Positions 37,690 through 50,265 of a stretch of 64,000 bases of DNA are shown here, piece after piece (within the stretch, counting starts at the first letter, position 1; each line of letters begins with the position of its first letter). The position numbers and the translations under genes are program-made. Below the pieces are notes generated by a model. It had not been told where the DNA came from and made no database searches. It saw nothing but the letters and a program-made list of their open reading frames with translations. This DNA is from Siphonodentalium dalli (lineage: Eukaryota > Mollusca > Scaphopoda > Gadilida > Siphonodentaliidae): positions 255,635,582 to 255,699,581 of the forward strand of contig CP136061.1 in NCBI GenBank assembly GCA_032622095.1. The letters run 5' to 3'.

Positions 37690-38280
37690 CCGTTACACAT
37701 ATACATGTATGCAGCATGGTAAACATGGGACCAGGGAGTTTCGTGGATGACCCAGTCATTGACGATACCCATGTAAACTCTGCTACATGTAAAGTAAATG
37801 TATATCTGCTGTGGTTGAATTGTAGGGTTTAGTAGTCAGGTAATTATTAATTGCATAAATATTCAGTATCACCTCAGTACCATTGTAACATTTGTTGCTA
37901 TTATCATGAAAGCCACATGTGCCATGTATTTATTAATTTAATCACTGACCGTGGTCGACCCAGCATAATCATTTTAGATACCAAGAGTATAACTGGTGTT
38001 TACCTGTAAATTGTTTAGGCGGAAAATAAAATAAATCCCAAATATGGGGATAATTATGCTACAATATATACATGTACATTTTACCAAACACATTTGTGCC
38101 ATCAAAATCTGTGGCATAAGTGACAGAAACCACTTCATACCACTAACCATCATTCAGTTATACATATATGAACAATTATGCAGCAGGGTAAACATGGGAC
38201 CAGGGAGTTTCATGGATGACCCAGTCATTGACGGTAACCATTGTAAACTCTGCTACTGCACATGTATATTGGTTGTGGTT
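37690..38280. repeat. two direct copies of a roughly 100-bp segment, 470 bp apart
   Basis: gggaccagggagtttcatgg and cccagtcattgacg at about 37728 and 38198. Confidence 0.75.
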
Positions 38281-39359
38281 GCATTAATGGGTTAGTGCAT
38301 GGTCAGTAAAAGTAGATATTATAAAATATTTAAATTTAAAATGAGTGCGCCACTTTGAAAGTGTCAATGACACTGTAGCTCAACTTACACAGGGATAATT
38401 TCATGTTTGTTAATGGAGCAAATAGGAATTTAGAAAGTTGAAATGTGCAAGTACATGTAAGGCCAAACTAATGTGAATACGTGTTACTGGTAAAAGGTAT
38501 TAAAAGGGCAATTATATTTATTTTATATATATTTTTGTTAGAGGTGACCAAACGGTTGAACCATCAGAGCTGAAAATGTTTAGATACATGCACTTATGGG
38601 TAATTTGACATGTGAATCACATTAGAAAGGCCCTGTTGAAATAAGATGTCTTCAAATGGCACCAATAACTAATTTAACTAAATAATTATACCAAAAATGG
38701 CTGCAATCTGGTCAGTGACAATTGAAACATGGATACATATGATATCTATATCGAAGCGTATTTTTTAAAGTGGCCCATTCATTTTAAAATTAAATGTTCT
38801 TATATTTATAGTTCTACTTGTTTTAGCAACCCGCCCCCTGGTAATGTACTGAAAGTAGAATCACGTGCATTTAACATGCAATAAATGCAAAGGGGGGGGG
38901 GGGTCAATATAATTCATCATCGACCCCCAACATGCACTATCAGGGCATGCACTCTCAAATAGTCCTGGTGGTGAGCACCTCCCTGGACCTAACTATAAAT
39001 GTCCCAAAAACTAGGCATACACTGATTGTATCAGTTATTTCATATCTCATTTTTCGGTTTTCAGTCAAATATGGTGACTCAATCCACAATTCCACATGCC
39101 ATTGATGCACAGGATAAATGCATCAAATTATTACAGCTCGAAAAATTACTATTACTGATCAATAGCAAAGTTCATTCCGAGACCAGAAACAAATTTGGAG
39201 AGTCTACTCACTATATATCGAGCGGTATTGTCAGACTTGATGTATTATTTGCAGTCTCATTTGACATACATATACATCTTTATATGTAGTACTCAACCAC
39301 TAAACTGCATGATATAGTTTTGATCAAAGTGCAGTGAAGTGAAATAGGCGAATTAGTTT

Positions 39360-39800
39360 TGAATGATCTGTACTCCATATATACTGGAGCCAGGGAGTGC
39401 AATCAATTGAACTACCGGTTATTACTGCACGATGAAGGTCGCCAATATTAATTACCAGTTTTCAATCATGCAGTAAAAGTCGCTAGCTTAATATACAACT
39501 CCCTAAATGCAGTATTTATCAGAAAAGTTCAAACTATAGACCCATGACAATTGACATACCCACATTTTAGTATGAACAAGCCTGGTGCGCTACATTATTA
39601 TTTTTGTGATATTACCTGACTTGATATACACTAAATATGGTGAGTGATTTCCATGAAACTACCAGTTATCACTGCATGATGAATGTCGCCAAAATTAATT
39701 GCCAGTTATCATCAATACAGTGAAAGTCACTAGTTTCATAGAAACTCCCCAAATTCAATATATACCAAAACAGTTCAAACCACACCAGGTTTGACATACT
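39360..39800. repeat. diverged tandem duplication of about 270 bp
   Basis: actaccggttattactgcac and relatives at 39410 and 39657, followed by gtcgctagctt-like sequence each time. Confidence 0.65.
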
Positions 39801-40032
39801 TTTGTGAATGACAGCAGTCTGTTATGATGCAAAAACAAGGATCAGTACTGTCCCAGTGGTTCAATATATACACTCCGACTCAGTTTAGCTCGGATAAGCC
39901 CATGCTGACTGAAGATCTTACCAAGAGAAAATATATGAATATGAGACAATACTGTCCCTGACCTGATCATTAAAATTCTATTAGTTCCCCAAGAGCTTGC
40001 CAAGGTGGTAAGTGTAGAGTAGTGAGTATTAA

Positions 40033-40470
40033 AGGTACTCAATCCGATTAAGCATCCCTAAATTACTATTTCTTTGGCTTCAGGGGTAAAAAATATTTGA
40101 TTCAAGTCGAGGAACCCATCCATCAAGCTCAGAGTTATTAGATATTGATTTCTGAAGTTTGTAATTCTCTCGAGATGTGTACTAATAACTGCCCATAAGT
40201 TTGTAATTTTCTCGAGATGCGTACTAATAATTTCCCCAGAAACACTTATTTAAACAGACGAAGATGGATAACTCTAAAATCAAGTGTATTAATAACGCAA
40301 TTTTGACGGCGTGTTTCTGGGCCAGAAACAAAAGAAATAACAAAACTTCAAAAATTTATATCTGATCCCTCTGAGCGTTGGTAGGTAGGTTATTCGAACC
40401 GAATAAATTATTTTTATCCCCGAAGCCAAAGAAATAGTAATTTATGAGGGCCTGATCGGATTGAGTACAT
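40033..40470. mobile_element. P4 MITE, copy 5
   Basis: TTAA at 40029-40032 and 40471-40474, with a local duplication of gtttgtaattttctcgaga in the middle. Confidence 0.78.
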
Positions 40471-41252
40471 TTAATCAACCCTGGTCTGTGATCCTGCTAA
40501 TATTATTGATTGGGTGCAGACATTCAATTTACTAGTGTTTAAATATAATTGTTTTCTGACGAAATAAAAAATATCCACATTTTCAGTTTGTACTACCAGC
40601 ATTATATGTGTTTCGCTGCATTGGCCGCGACCGAGCAACAATATAGCAGGATCACTACATCCAGGCTCGTGTACTACAATGTCAGGACCGTAATAGTTTA
40701 TCATTTTCTGTCGAAAAAAACGTGTCAAATGACGTGTGATTAAACAGGTGACTGGACATATCATTAAAATAGTCACAAAAAAGACAGCCTCTTCGCCATT
40801 TTAAATAAACAGCTGTTATCGAACGTTTTCAATAAACTATATAATATGTTTCAATTTTCACACAGAGAATGGCTTTTCCATGATTTTTTTCATATTAAGT
40901 TCATGAAAAATGAAAATGCAAATGCAATCCACTATAAAAATGACAAACATATTAATGGCCTGACAAAGTCTCCCATATCCTCTGACCGTGAAACTGCATC
41001 CAATTCCAGCCCAAGATTACTCTCGACTCCAATCGATTCCCATAATGATAACTGTCAACTGAATATATATAATCCTATAATTGGGTCATCTATAATACAA
41101 TTGACTGTGGTCGTATGCGAAGCGATTCGAACCAGAATACAAAGTGTCAACCAGTGAATACAATGCACGGATCATGTCACGAATATATACGCTGGCTAAG
41201 CCCTCATAGACCATATTCCACAAGTCCAATGCGCGCATGTAATTTTAATTGT

Positions 41253-41333
41253 CAGTCTCTTTGAAAAGCCGACGGAAACCCTAACAGATCTGTTTCGATT
41301 TCCGTCGGCTTTTCAAAGTGACTTGGTAACTAT
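41253..41333. repeat. foldback derivative of the CAGTCTCTTTGAAAA element
   Basis: The two ends face each other with almost no interior (gccgacggaaaccc and inverse). No target duplication is evident. Confidence 0.6.
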
Positions 41334-41846
41334 TTGAAGATCTGACGCGGAACGTTATAACATTGAAAACATAGCGCAGAAGGTGTCGTATCTGATATCA
41401 GGACGATTTATGGTTATCTTGCTGGCAAGTCGGTAGAATAGTTTTCAGACACGAATATTTTAATATGACCAGCTCGATACAAGATGGATAACTCTATCTA
41501 TTTTCATATAATATAATTTCGTAACTTAAATGTAACCTGCGGATGGTATATTTCTGATCAATATCGGTTCCTTAATAATTTATTTCACAGCTAGTAGGTG
41601 AAGATTGCAGCTCAAACGTGCATGATTTAGTTGATTTTGTGAGCCGCGAGCTGTGATATACACCATAAAGGAACATGTATGATGATGTACCTGGAGTAAC
41701 TAAGAATATTGCAATTATTTTCAATGTTACTTTATCAGAAAAATATCCTAGCGTTGTACGGCGTGAGGTGGAATATATATCTATATGAGTGAAGCCAGAG
41801 TACAGATTCTAAGCATGATATATAGATGGAAAACCCGAACTCGTGT

Positions 41847-43601
41847 TTATAATTCCAAGTCACGGTGGTAGTCATAGAAGCAGCGTTTCTTCGATTTGCT
41901 ACAAAGATTAACACCACACAATTCACACCCATATGTTGATTGGACTACTCCACCGCCCTTGGTTTTAATTTTATTGTGTTTGCATTGTACACATGGCCGT
42001 TTCCTGGACTGGAACTGAACCTCGCGGTGCCCATGCAAATTGGCGTGTGGTACCTTCACTCTGAGGACTTCCCTGTTATTTAACAATTTTCTTTTCCGGC
42101 AGGTAAAACCTTGTGTAAGGCCGGTGCATACATCCAACCTAAAGTCCTCGGAAGAGTATTTCTTCTTCCGTTTATTAACCAAAGCCTCCCGAAAAAGCAC
42201 AAAGCTGTTTATGAGGCACAACTCGATCACATACCAGGCAATATACTTCCAGTATTTGTGTCCTTTCCGACCTACCGAATAGTATGACCTGAATTGGTCG
42301 GAAAGGTCGACTCCGCCCATGCACTTGTTATATTTTTTCACGGTCTCGGGACAGGGGATCTCTACCCTACACCTACCAGACCGCCTCTCTGCAACCGATT
42401 GTTCGTTGCCCCCGTGGTTTGATATCATGAGAACCTCACGCTTATCTTTCCAGAGGGTTACCAATATGTCGCCCTTCTGGTAGAAAACGCTGTCCCCTCT
42501 GGCCATATTTTTCCCAACTTTTTTGGGGTCTTTCACTTCCTTTGGCAAGCCCTTGCGAGATGCCCTAACAGTACCAGATCCATACAAACCCATGCGTGTG
42601 AGCTCGTGCATAAGTGTGACACTACTGAAATAATTATCAAAGTACAGATGATAGTGCTTGTTTCTCAAAGGCTTGGCAAACTCCAAGACAACACTTTCAC
42701 TCAGATTATATTCTGAATGAGAGGTTGACTTTCCTTCATATATGCTAGTTTGCAAGCAAAAACCTTTGGTGTCGGCTATCATCCATGCTTTTATGCCCCA
42801 CTTTGTTGGTTTTTTGGGCATATATTGCTTTAGGGTAGTCCTACCCTTAAAGCCGATCATAGCTTCGTCGATGCTGAGCTCACGCGTGGGCATGTATACA
42901 TCTTTATTTTGGGCATTTTTATTGAACATATCAATAATGGTGTGTACCTTGTACATTCTGCTGCCATCATCGGTGGAATTATCTTCCAGATGAAAATATT
43001 GTGTTAATTTTCGAAACCTATTGATGGGCATGATTTTTGAAATACCCAATACATGAAGACGGTCATCATTTGACCAGTAGTCCTCAAGACGAGGTAATGG
43101 GTGTATTCCCATTATGATGCTCATGGACATATATGCCCTTATTTCCATTTCAGATGTTACAAACCAATATTTGTCTGACATTCCAATGGCAATCTGAGAT
43201 TGTGCGGCAAACAAATTTGTTTGATCAGCAATTATGCTAAAATAGTCTTCGTCGAAAAACTTCAGAAAAAAGTCAACGGGCGTCATTTCTTTGATGGTAT
43301 CTTCAGACAATTGGGGCCCTTGCTTTTCTTTGAAATCCTTAGATGGAACCTCTTTTATACAATTTTTGCGCCATTTCGTCAGCCTTATCAATGGCTGCTC
43401 ATCCTCGGAATCAAACTCGTCAGAAAGACATTCTGCTTCAGAATCTGACTCACTACAACCTGCATCAGAACTATAACCATCACTTTCTGAGCTGTCGAAC
43501 TCAAAGCCCGACCCGTCATCGCTCATGGTATTAAAACCGGACAACTGACTTGTCCTGACCTGACTACAATCGACAACACTACTGGCAGGTGATATTGACA
43601 T
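41847..43601 (-). CDS. piggyBac-like (PGBD) transposase
   Basis: 584 codons from the ATG at 43601. The N-terminus (about 25-70) is rich in Ser, Asp and Glu, as is common in this family. The central DDE_Tnp_1_7-type core holds the three catalytic aspartates in family context: D245 (SIDEAM), D322 (FDNYFSS) and D432 (GGVDLSDQ). The last 50 residues form a cysteine/histidine domain (CVQC, CELC, then C and H near 574-579) like the piggyBac zinc-binding end. The enzyme cuts and pastes DNA at TTAA. No stop breaks this frame, so it is young or still selected. It lies in the 20.7-kb intron between methyltransferase exons c and d, same strand. An upstream frame (43621-43806) is probably its detached N-terminal part. 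Whether the element is active cannot be seen. Confidence 0.93.
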   Translation of the reverse strand: MSISPASSVVDCSQVRTSQLSGFNTMSDDGSGFEFDSSESDGYSSDAGCSESDSEAECLSDEFDSEDEQPLIRLTKWRKNCIKEVPSKDFKEKQGPQLSEDTIKEMTPVDFFLKFFDEDYFSIIADQTNLFAAQSQIAIGMSDKYWFVTSEMEIRAYMSMSIIMGIHPLPRLEDYWSNDDRLHVLGISKIMPINRFRKLTQYFHLEDNSTDDGSRMYKVHTIIDMFNKNAQNKDVYMPTRELSIDEAMIGFKGRTTLKQYMPKKPTKWGIKAWMIADTKGFCLQTSIYEGKSTSHSEYNLSESVVLEFAKPLRNKHYHLYFDNYFSSVTLMHELTRMGLYGSGTVRASRKGLPKEVKDPKKVGKNMARGDSVFYQKGDILVTLWKDKREVLMISNHGGNEQSVAERRSGRCRVEIPCPETVKKYNKCMGGVDLSDQFRSYYSVGRKGHKYWKYIAWYVIELCLINSFVLFREALVNKRKKKYSSEDFRLDVCTGLTQGFTCRKRKLLNNREVLRVKVPHANLHGHREVQFQSRKRPCVQCKHNKIKTKGGGVVQSTYGCELCGVNLCSKSKKRCFYDYHRDLEL

Positions 43602-43620
43602 ATCTTTAGCTCCATCTGTG

Positions 43621-43806
43621 CTAAAAAAAATAACTAGGGACTGTTTTTGTGGGGGTCACCCCACTGACAAACCAGTCGAACTCGTCCGCGGAAGACTCGT
43701 CCGAAGTAAAAATAACATCTGAATATTGAAACGACGGGTTGTCCCCTCCGGGGGAAATATCACTCCTTTCCCCACCAGTCGCCATATTCAAAATGAAGAC
43801 AAACAA
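43621..43806 (-). pseudogene. N-terminal piece of the piggyBac-like transposase, out of frame
   Basis: An open frame ending SGVTPTKTVPSYFF then TAG lies 20 bp upstream of the main transposase frame. Its likely start is the internal MATGG. It is acidic and serine-rich (SDESSADEFDW), like the region it precedes. It runs into a stop right after a run of eight T on the coding strand. The main frame is open across the same run but is closed further up by TGA. A one-base change in the run, or a small intron, would join the two. It may be a frameshift, an assembly error, or an alternative exon. Confidence 0.55.
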
Positions 43807-44639
43807 TTTGAATTATGGGAAGTCATTTGAACATTTAATTTTATTGGTCATTACAATTTCATTCATGAACCACAACCATTCATTCATAAAACGTCTTTAT
43901 TTGCAAATCGGCAAAAAAACGCGCTGTGAATTGGGCGGTAAATTGGGCTGACTTTACGTCGCGTTGGGGACATATCGCATTTACTTGTGCTGACGTCGGA
44001 GTCACTCAGAGATAAACTCTCAACGAAAATTGTTTTTTGTTTTTCTCATCAAAACTCTGTTTAATGATCAAAACATTTTATACACTATATAAAAATATAA
44101 TATTGTCAATATGATCTTGTGAAGAATTAGGAAACAATAACAAAAAATTGGAAACAGTTTTATTTGAGAATACACAGGAGAATGAACACACACGGCGTCC
44201 TTAGTAACATAAGCATGTCGTCTTGCTTCTCATCGTAGCTTCGTTAGTCAAGTAATGGTAGGGATTGTTTTTAATTTGGATGCATATCATATATATGACA
44301 GCTTAATAACATAAACAAGTCAAGTAAATATTTTATTGCAAATAAAAATAAAGTTGGAAAATAATAAAGGTCAGTTAGACGACCGTACACAGTTGCCCGA
44401 GTACGTTGATTTCTCTAGTCGACTTGAAAAATAGCACCGCCGCGTTCCACTTTTCGTTTTATTGCGATTTTATTGACAACTGTCGAATAAATTGTACAAA
44501 ATCTGGCACAAAACCCCACAAAAACGTAACAATTAATAATGTAACATATATTTTATTATTTACATTGAAATTGAAAGCAATTTGTTGTGTAATAAAGCAA
44601 TATTTTTGTTGTAAACTATGACTGAAAAAAACGCAAAAC

Positions 44640-44746
44640 TCCGGGCTCTCTGGGGCTCTATGGACGCTACGCGGCAGGGCGATCTAGGGCTTTATGGACG
44701 CTACACGGCAGGGCGCTCTGGGGTGTTCTGAACGCTAAAGGGTTAA
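44640..44746 (-). mobile_element. 5' terminus of the piggyBac-like element with TTAA
   Basis: Read on the minus strand, TTAA (44743-44746) is followed by CCCTTTAGCGTTC and two copies of a roughly 36-bp subterminal repeat containing GTAGCGTCCATA. TTAA plus CCCTTT is typical of piggyBac-superfamily ends. I could not find the matching 3' end left of 41847; a weak candidate near 41748 (CCTAGCGTTGTACGG) lacks TTAA. Confidence 0.65.
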
Positions 44747-46739
44747 GGTATATTATGACTATGTTTGACCAAACATAGTTTGTTTATAATCGAGAATATA
44801 TCAGAATGGACTCTTAGAAACCAAACATGAAATTACCGAATATAATTTAACCGATCCTGCCCGTTTCCTGGGAAGGAAGTCAAACCGGATATGTGCTGAC
44901 TGTATCATTATAAGAGCATAACGAGTACTTGAACGCAAAAGAATCCCTGCAGTCATAATACAGACAGAAATCCAACTTCATGGCTATATTATTTCGTTTG
45001 GACACCTTGAATTCATCGAAGTCGAAGTTGCATTGCTATCATACCGCCACTGGGAAATATAATTGCTCAACTTAGAAATACACAGGCATTACATGTTAGT
45101 GCAAACACTATTTCGTATCTAATTATGAAACAGTTGTGTCTAATAAGATACAATAAGGGGAGATTGCATTGTTTAGTTTCTTGTTTTTGGCATATCTGTG
45201 TTTCATCACACGAAATTCGTTTGAATAGTTGAGACATTGTCACACTTCTCAAGACGTGATTCAGCACATGTACCACTCTTGTTACTTCGTCCAATAGATG
45301 GTCACATTGTTGGTAGTATATCTACAACCAACTCACCCCAGCAACTACAGTTGAATTACAAACTCATCTCGCAAGCTAACAGAGCTCACTACAAAACTCT
45401 CCGACTGCATACCAGAGACTCCATATAGAATGTTTGCTTCGGTTGTGGAATGGAGAGTCCATAATACAGATTTAATAAATAAATTTCAATACGGCTGCTG
45501 ACCTCATAGCAGATACATTGCATATTCACTTCGATTTAGTCTAACAGAACTGTGCACATAACCGAGTTAATGATTGTCAGTTTATTTTCGAATATGTCAA
45601 AACATCAGTATCAGGCAAAAATTGCCTAAGATTTGTCATTCTCCATGTCGAGTCCAGCAAGTGACAATAACGGCTCCTCAACTTCTTCCTGGTTGTCAAC
45701 GAAAACATATCGTGAAATCAAAATGCCAATGCCTAGTGCCTGGATATGTAGTGATGAAATACCTCATCGAAGCACCAGAAGCTCCTCTTTGGTCCATGCC
45801 ATATGATGGTGCATCGATGTAATGAATACAGTGACGGGTCATCAAGATAATTTAATGGAACGTTTATTAAGATTTCTTACAAAACGTCCACATGGGGACA
45901 TTCATTAGCATTATACATCAACTGTTAGTTCACAGAAAGTAAAGATCTTCGAATCACAGAAACCCCGCAATATCGAACGAAATCCTTTAATTGTTTCCAT
46001 CGAACAAATGTAGTTTATAGAATTTGCTGGCAAACCGTACAACCATAATAGTCGGATCCACAAGTAGGCCCATTACAGGTTTGGAATATAGATACTGCGC
46101 AATAGTTGGAAGTAATAGATAACAATGTTATGCTTGAATTGAGAGAAGATTGTGGATTGTTAGCTATTTGAAGAGTCCATAAGACCATAACTGAAATTGA
46201 CTATTGCTCAGGAAGGTATAAGATTTCAACGTTTAACAACCTGAGTTTTCTGCAGACCTGATTTCATTGTAGTGGGATATCAAATGTTCCTGCATAAAAC
46301 ATCTGGAAAGAATACTACAAACTTTCCACCCAATAATAATACATGTACCTGAGTGAGTTGAATTGCCTCTACAGCCAAGTCAAACTGTGCATTGGTGCGA
46401 GAAATTATTATCAATTTTATCTGGAACATTGTCGATAGCCGATACAATTACAGAAATGCAGGCATTTAAAGAAAATTTGGTGTGAATATGTTTCTATGAT
46501 ATTTTGATGAGACCGCATAACGCAAGCATGAAAAAACTTTGATAACACATGTGCAAATATGACATGGGTGTATCTAATATAAACTTGATCGAGTGCATCA
46601 TCATGATCAGTTCTACACAGGAAGATGGGGATCATACACGGAACGAATTTGCAGTATATGCGATGCCCAGAAAACTATCTCTGTGGAACTCAAATATACA
46701 CGTATGCCAATTGAACTCATTATATGAGGCTATCTTTCT
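44747..46739. other. intron c-d, no gene recognised
   Basis: Low-repeat sequence. Plus-strand frames at 45237-45428 and 45574-45822 are not recognised and lack splice context. Confidence 0.45.
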
Positions 46740-47968
46740 ATCTTAGCTCGATCAAAATCAGCCATGCATGTAATGATGGATGTAATCAGAATATATTCAG
46801 ATTTGGATATTTTCAAATAGGTCAACATGAGATGAATTTATCTACTTTTCATGGTTTCTGTTTCCATTCTCATGAAATCTCGGATATAAGCAGCTACTGT
46901 TCGCAAAATATTCACATTGTATCAGATTGTATCAGCATTCCTGGCACTTTTGTCAACAGGGGAACAAATGTGTTTACCAGTAGTCACTGAAACCCACCTT
47001 ATGAGCATTATCAATGAAAACTAGCAAATTTGGATGATTTCTCCATTTTGGTAACCATCTGAGTCACCATCCTGAATTTAGATTCATATGGATAATAATA
47101 TGTTAATCTAACATATCATGGTTGTCGAATGATTAGATAGTATCATTTATTCAAAATAAGGTTGATAGTAACCACCGATTTCAAACCGCTGTGAATAATT
47201 TAAGAGGCGAGTGTGAAAAATCATCAATTATTAGAATTTCGGTCGTCGTTTTGGGAGCCATCTTGTATTTTGAGGTCCAAATTGCACCCTAAAGAGGAAG
47301 TGTGATCCAATGGTATTATTGGTCGCGAAACATAGTCATTTCACTATCTAAATTTTCCTCCCAGACTCAATGCCAACTCTGTAATTATTCATTGTTGTCA
47401 TTTTGATGATTTCATCTCATTTTCGTCGTTTCATTCTCTCGAATTCTTGAGTACAAACAGCCATTGTTCACAAACTATTCATACTGTTTCATATCTCCAT
47501 GTTATTACGCCAACACGGAGCAAATATATTCACCTATATTCACTAAATCGCACATTAGGATTGATATCAAAGAAAATTTGACAAATTTGAGTGATTTATC
47601 AATTTTGAAACCATTTTGGTCGCCATCTTGAATACAGATGCACTATTTTGGTTGTAATTATATGGCAATCTATATGTTTAAACCTGTTGCAAATATTTGT
47701 CATCAAATTCAGCTATTTTCTGGCTAACACCTGGCTCAAATTACAAAATCGATATTTGGTAAAATTTCATAGCATATTTATGAATTAACATTTTGACGAC
47801 ATTTTGTTGGAATAAGACCCAAAGTATGACATATTATCATGTTCAAATGGTTAGGTATTATAACGTATTTAAAATTAAGTTGCTATTAGTAAATGTTTTA
47901 AGAGACATGTGTGAAAATTCATCATTTCCCCGAACTTCGGTCGCCATTTTGGCGGCCATCTTAGTTAA

Positions 47969-49325
47969 CTCTTTCGCTGCCAAACGCGCATAAATGCGAA
48001 CTTCGGAGACGCTGCCAATCGCGCATTTTTGCAAATTTGGTATGTAGTCTAATGTATGGGATATAACTCTATTCTTTCCGGCATGTTTGACAGTGTACAA
48101 TGTATTTATCTGTAGTACTGTTGCGCGCGAACAATTTAAAGCGACAATGTCCTCAAGGTCATGCTATTTCTGACGTTATGGGAGTACAGTCAGAGCCGGA
48201 ATATTGCGCCATTGTTGTTAGCACGTGGTTATCAGTCGAAAATGTCTGCTCGCAAAAGACTCAGGACTGAAGAAGTTATTGTTATTACCTCTATACTCTA
48301 ATGATCGAGGGGCGCCTGCGGCGCATAAGATACTATGGGTGGCGGGATGGGGTGGTGGGTGGATAACTAACCTTTATACTCTAATGATCGAGGGGCACCT
48401 GCGGCGCATAAGATAATTATACCTATTATTTATGTGGGCAGTAGCCTCTATAGGGGCCCCTGCGGCGCATAAGATACTATGGGTGGCGGAATTGGGTGGC
48501 GGGTGGGTAACTAACCTCTTTTCTCTAATGATCGAGGGTCGCCTGCGGCGCATAAGATACTTATACCTATTATTTATAATAAACCTTTACTGGTTTTGAA
48601 CAACCCTTGTCTATTGCATCGTTTTCCAGTGGTGATAACAGGCAAGTAAATCAATTATGCTGGTGAGTTGACCATTCGTACGCCCGCGTGACCCATATAA
48701 TTCACATAAATCATCGTAAAACCCAATTTTCCTGAAATTCAAGATGGCCGCCAAGATCACGTGACTTATAAGGGGCGGAGCAGGGTCATATGTCCGCCTG
48801 CAGGTATATATACATATGGGTATGGTTATATATATATCTATATTTGGAATTGTACCTATCAGGGAATATATTCAAGCAACAAAAGCACGAACTCAACAAA
48901 GTGCACCATTGTATCCCATTTTGCTACAAATAGGTGGCAACTTGCATAAATCCAAAATGGACGCCAAGGTCACGTGATCTATTTTATGTCCAAAGTGGGT
49001 TCATATAGGTAGCTCCCGTGTACCTTACTGTTGAACATCGTATAATTGGGTTGAAAATTAGAAAACAAACAACACACCCATTCATACCCACACAAAATGT
49101 ACATATACAGGCAAATAGCCACTAATCCAAGATGGCCGCCAATGTCACGTGACCTTGGTGGGCGTCTACACGGTGGCATTCGACAGGGTATACCTATGTC
49201 TATATACATGTGAAGTTTCAACTAATTGTATTAGAAACTGCTTGAGATATAATGTATTACCCATATATACCTGAAATACATGGATATATGTACAGGATGC
49301 GTGGCACTGGGGGGCAGCGAAAGAG
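47969..49325. mobile_element. 1.36-kb TTAA non-autonomous element, family P3
   Basis: TTAA at 47965-47968 and 49326-49329; the ends are CTCTTTCGCTGCC and inverse. It splits a dispersed repeat whose unsplit relative is visible at about 31870-31910 (inverse), giving a natural empty site. The interior has four copies of a roughly 90-bp unit with gcgcctgcggcgcataagat (48300-48560) and three aagatggccgcca-type units. Confidence 0.85.
48295..48575. repeat. about 90-bp tandem repeat inside the P3 element
   Basis: Four units begin ctaatgatcgaggg and carry the palindromic gcgcctgcggcgc, GC-rich against an AT-rich surround. Confidence 0.75.
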
Positions 49326-49779
49326 TTAAATGTGGTAAGTTTTTCTGTCAAAGTGAAGCTTGTTATCATGTATCACAACAGTAGAGAAATATTATATTTA
49401 CTACCATAAATTAACTACTAGCTATTAATCAAACTGATTTAGTGCCTACTCTGAAATTTTGGATGGCGGCCATCTTGATGACGTCATAAATCCACCCAGT
49501 CGCGACCCCCAGGTGTCTAACATTTGTTTTCTGGTGCCCGATATATCAAGCAACATCATAAGCATAGTGGCTATATTTCTTCACAAAATGCACACGGGAG
49601 CCAAAAAATGGACATAAGAGCCTCTACTATAATGGTAACTCTGAAGATCGAGATGAAGTTTGTTTACGATTGAATGAGGGATCTGGCCTGTAGGGTGTGC
49701 CAAAGGAAATTGTTGACAAAATGACAGATGCAAATCCATGGCAATAGCTAAATCTTGACTTCATCAAGTTGAGCTAAAA

Positions 49780-49893
49780 ATTACAAATTTAAATGTTTAA
49801 TAATTATTCATTCACTGGATTACAAATTTAAATGTTTAATAATTATTCACTCACTGGATTACAAATTTATTTATTAAATAATTATTAACTCAC
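49780..49893 (-). repeat. c-array: donor-spanning 39-bp repeat after exon c
   Basis: The TCCA|GTGAGT junction of exon c recurs at donors ending 49854 and 49815, both at exactly 39 bp. The unit carries only four or five exonic bases, the donor, and an AT-rich intronic tail (aataattatt). It is the shortest of the four donor-spanning arrays. It could be read simply as an intronic minisatellite that happens to include the splice site. Confidence 0.75.
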
Positions 49894-49976
49894 TGGAAGC
49901 ACATTTCTTTGCATGAGGAACCATACTCTCCATGGAGACTTTATACACATTCTTCATCTCTCTCCAAAACTGTAAT
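49894..49976 (-). CDS. PRMT6: PRMT6-like arginine methyltransferase, exon c
   Basis: 83 bp with acceptor tttttctag and donor gtgagt. One base completes the split arginine, then 27 codons begin LQFWREMKNVYKVSMESM and end KKCAS, with one base left over. The FW followed by a Y-V-M pattern matches the PRMT6 segment with FW, YGVDM and a following cysteine, which is part of the beta-barrel and dimer region of class I enzymes. The phase joins exons b and d exactly. Its donor region is repeated twice more downstream at an exact 39-bp spacing (49780-49893). The following intron is 20.7 kb and holds the piggyBac-like transposase. Confidence 0.85.
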
Positions 49977-50265
49977 CTAGAAAAATATAAACACATTATA
50001 TTTAATAATATATGCCAGCCCCTATTCCAAAACATTCACGCCTACTAATGTTATTGACCCCACCCCCCACATTACTAATGTTATCTAACAACCCCCACCC
50101 TACCAATTTTATCGACACTCTTCCCCACCCCACCCCACAAAAAATAATAATTAAATGCAAAAACCGAAACAAAAAACATAAAAATCCAATTTTCATCTCC
50201 AATCGATGTAAAACTGCTGATTAGTCACTTATCTGTATTATTTACACTAGAACTTGGTGTTTTAA

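Larger units (their letters stand above)
46740..49630. repeat. inverse relative of the 31555-32660 repeat, split by P3
   Basis: For example, 49440-49620 mirrors 31570-31770 (gatgacgtcataaatccacc). It reads as one repeat when 47969-49325 is removed. Confidence 0.7.

Noticed and set aside
41740-41765. CCTAGCGTTGTACGG as the 3' end of the piggyBac-like element
   Set aside because: Only a loose match to CCCTTTAGCGTTC and no adjacent TTAA.
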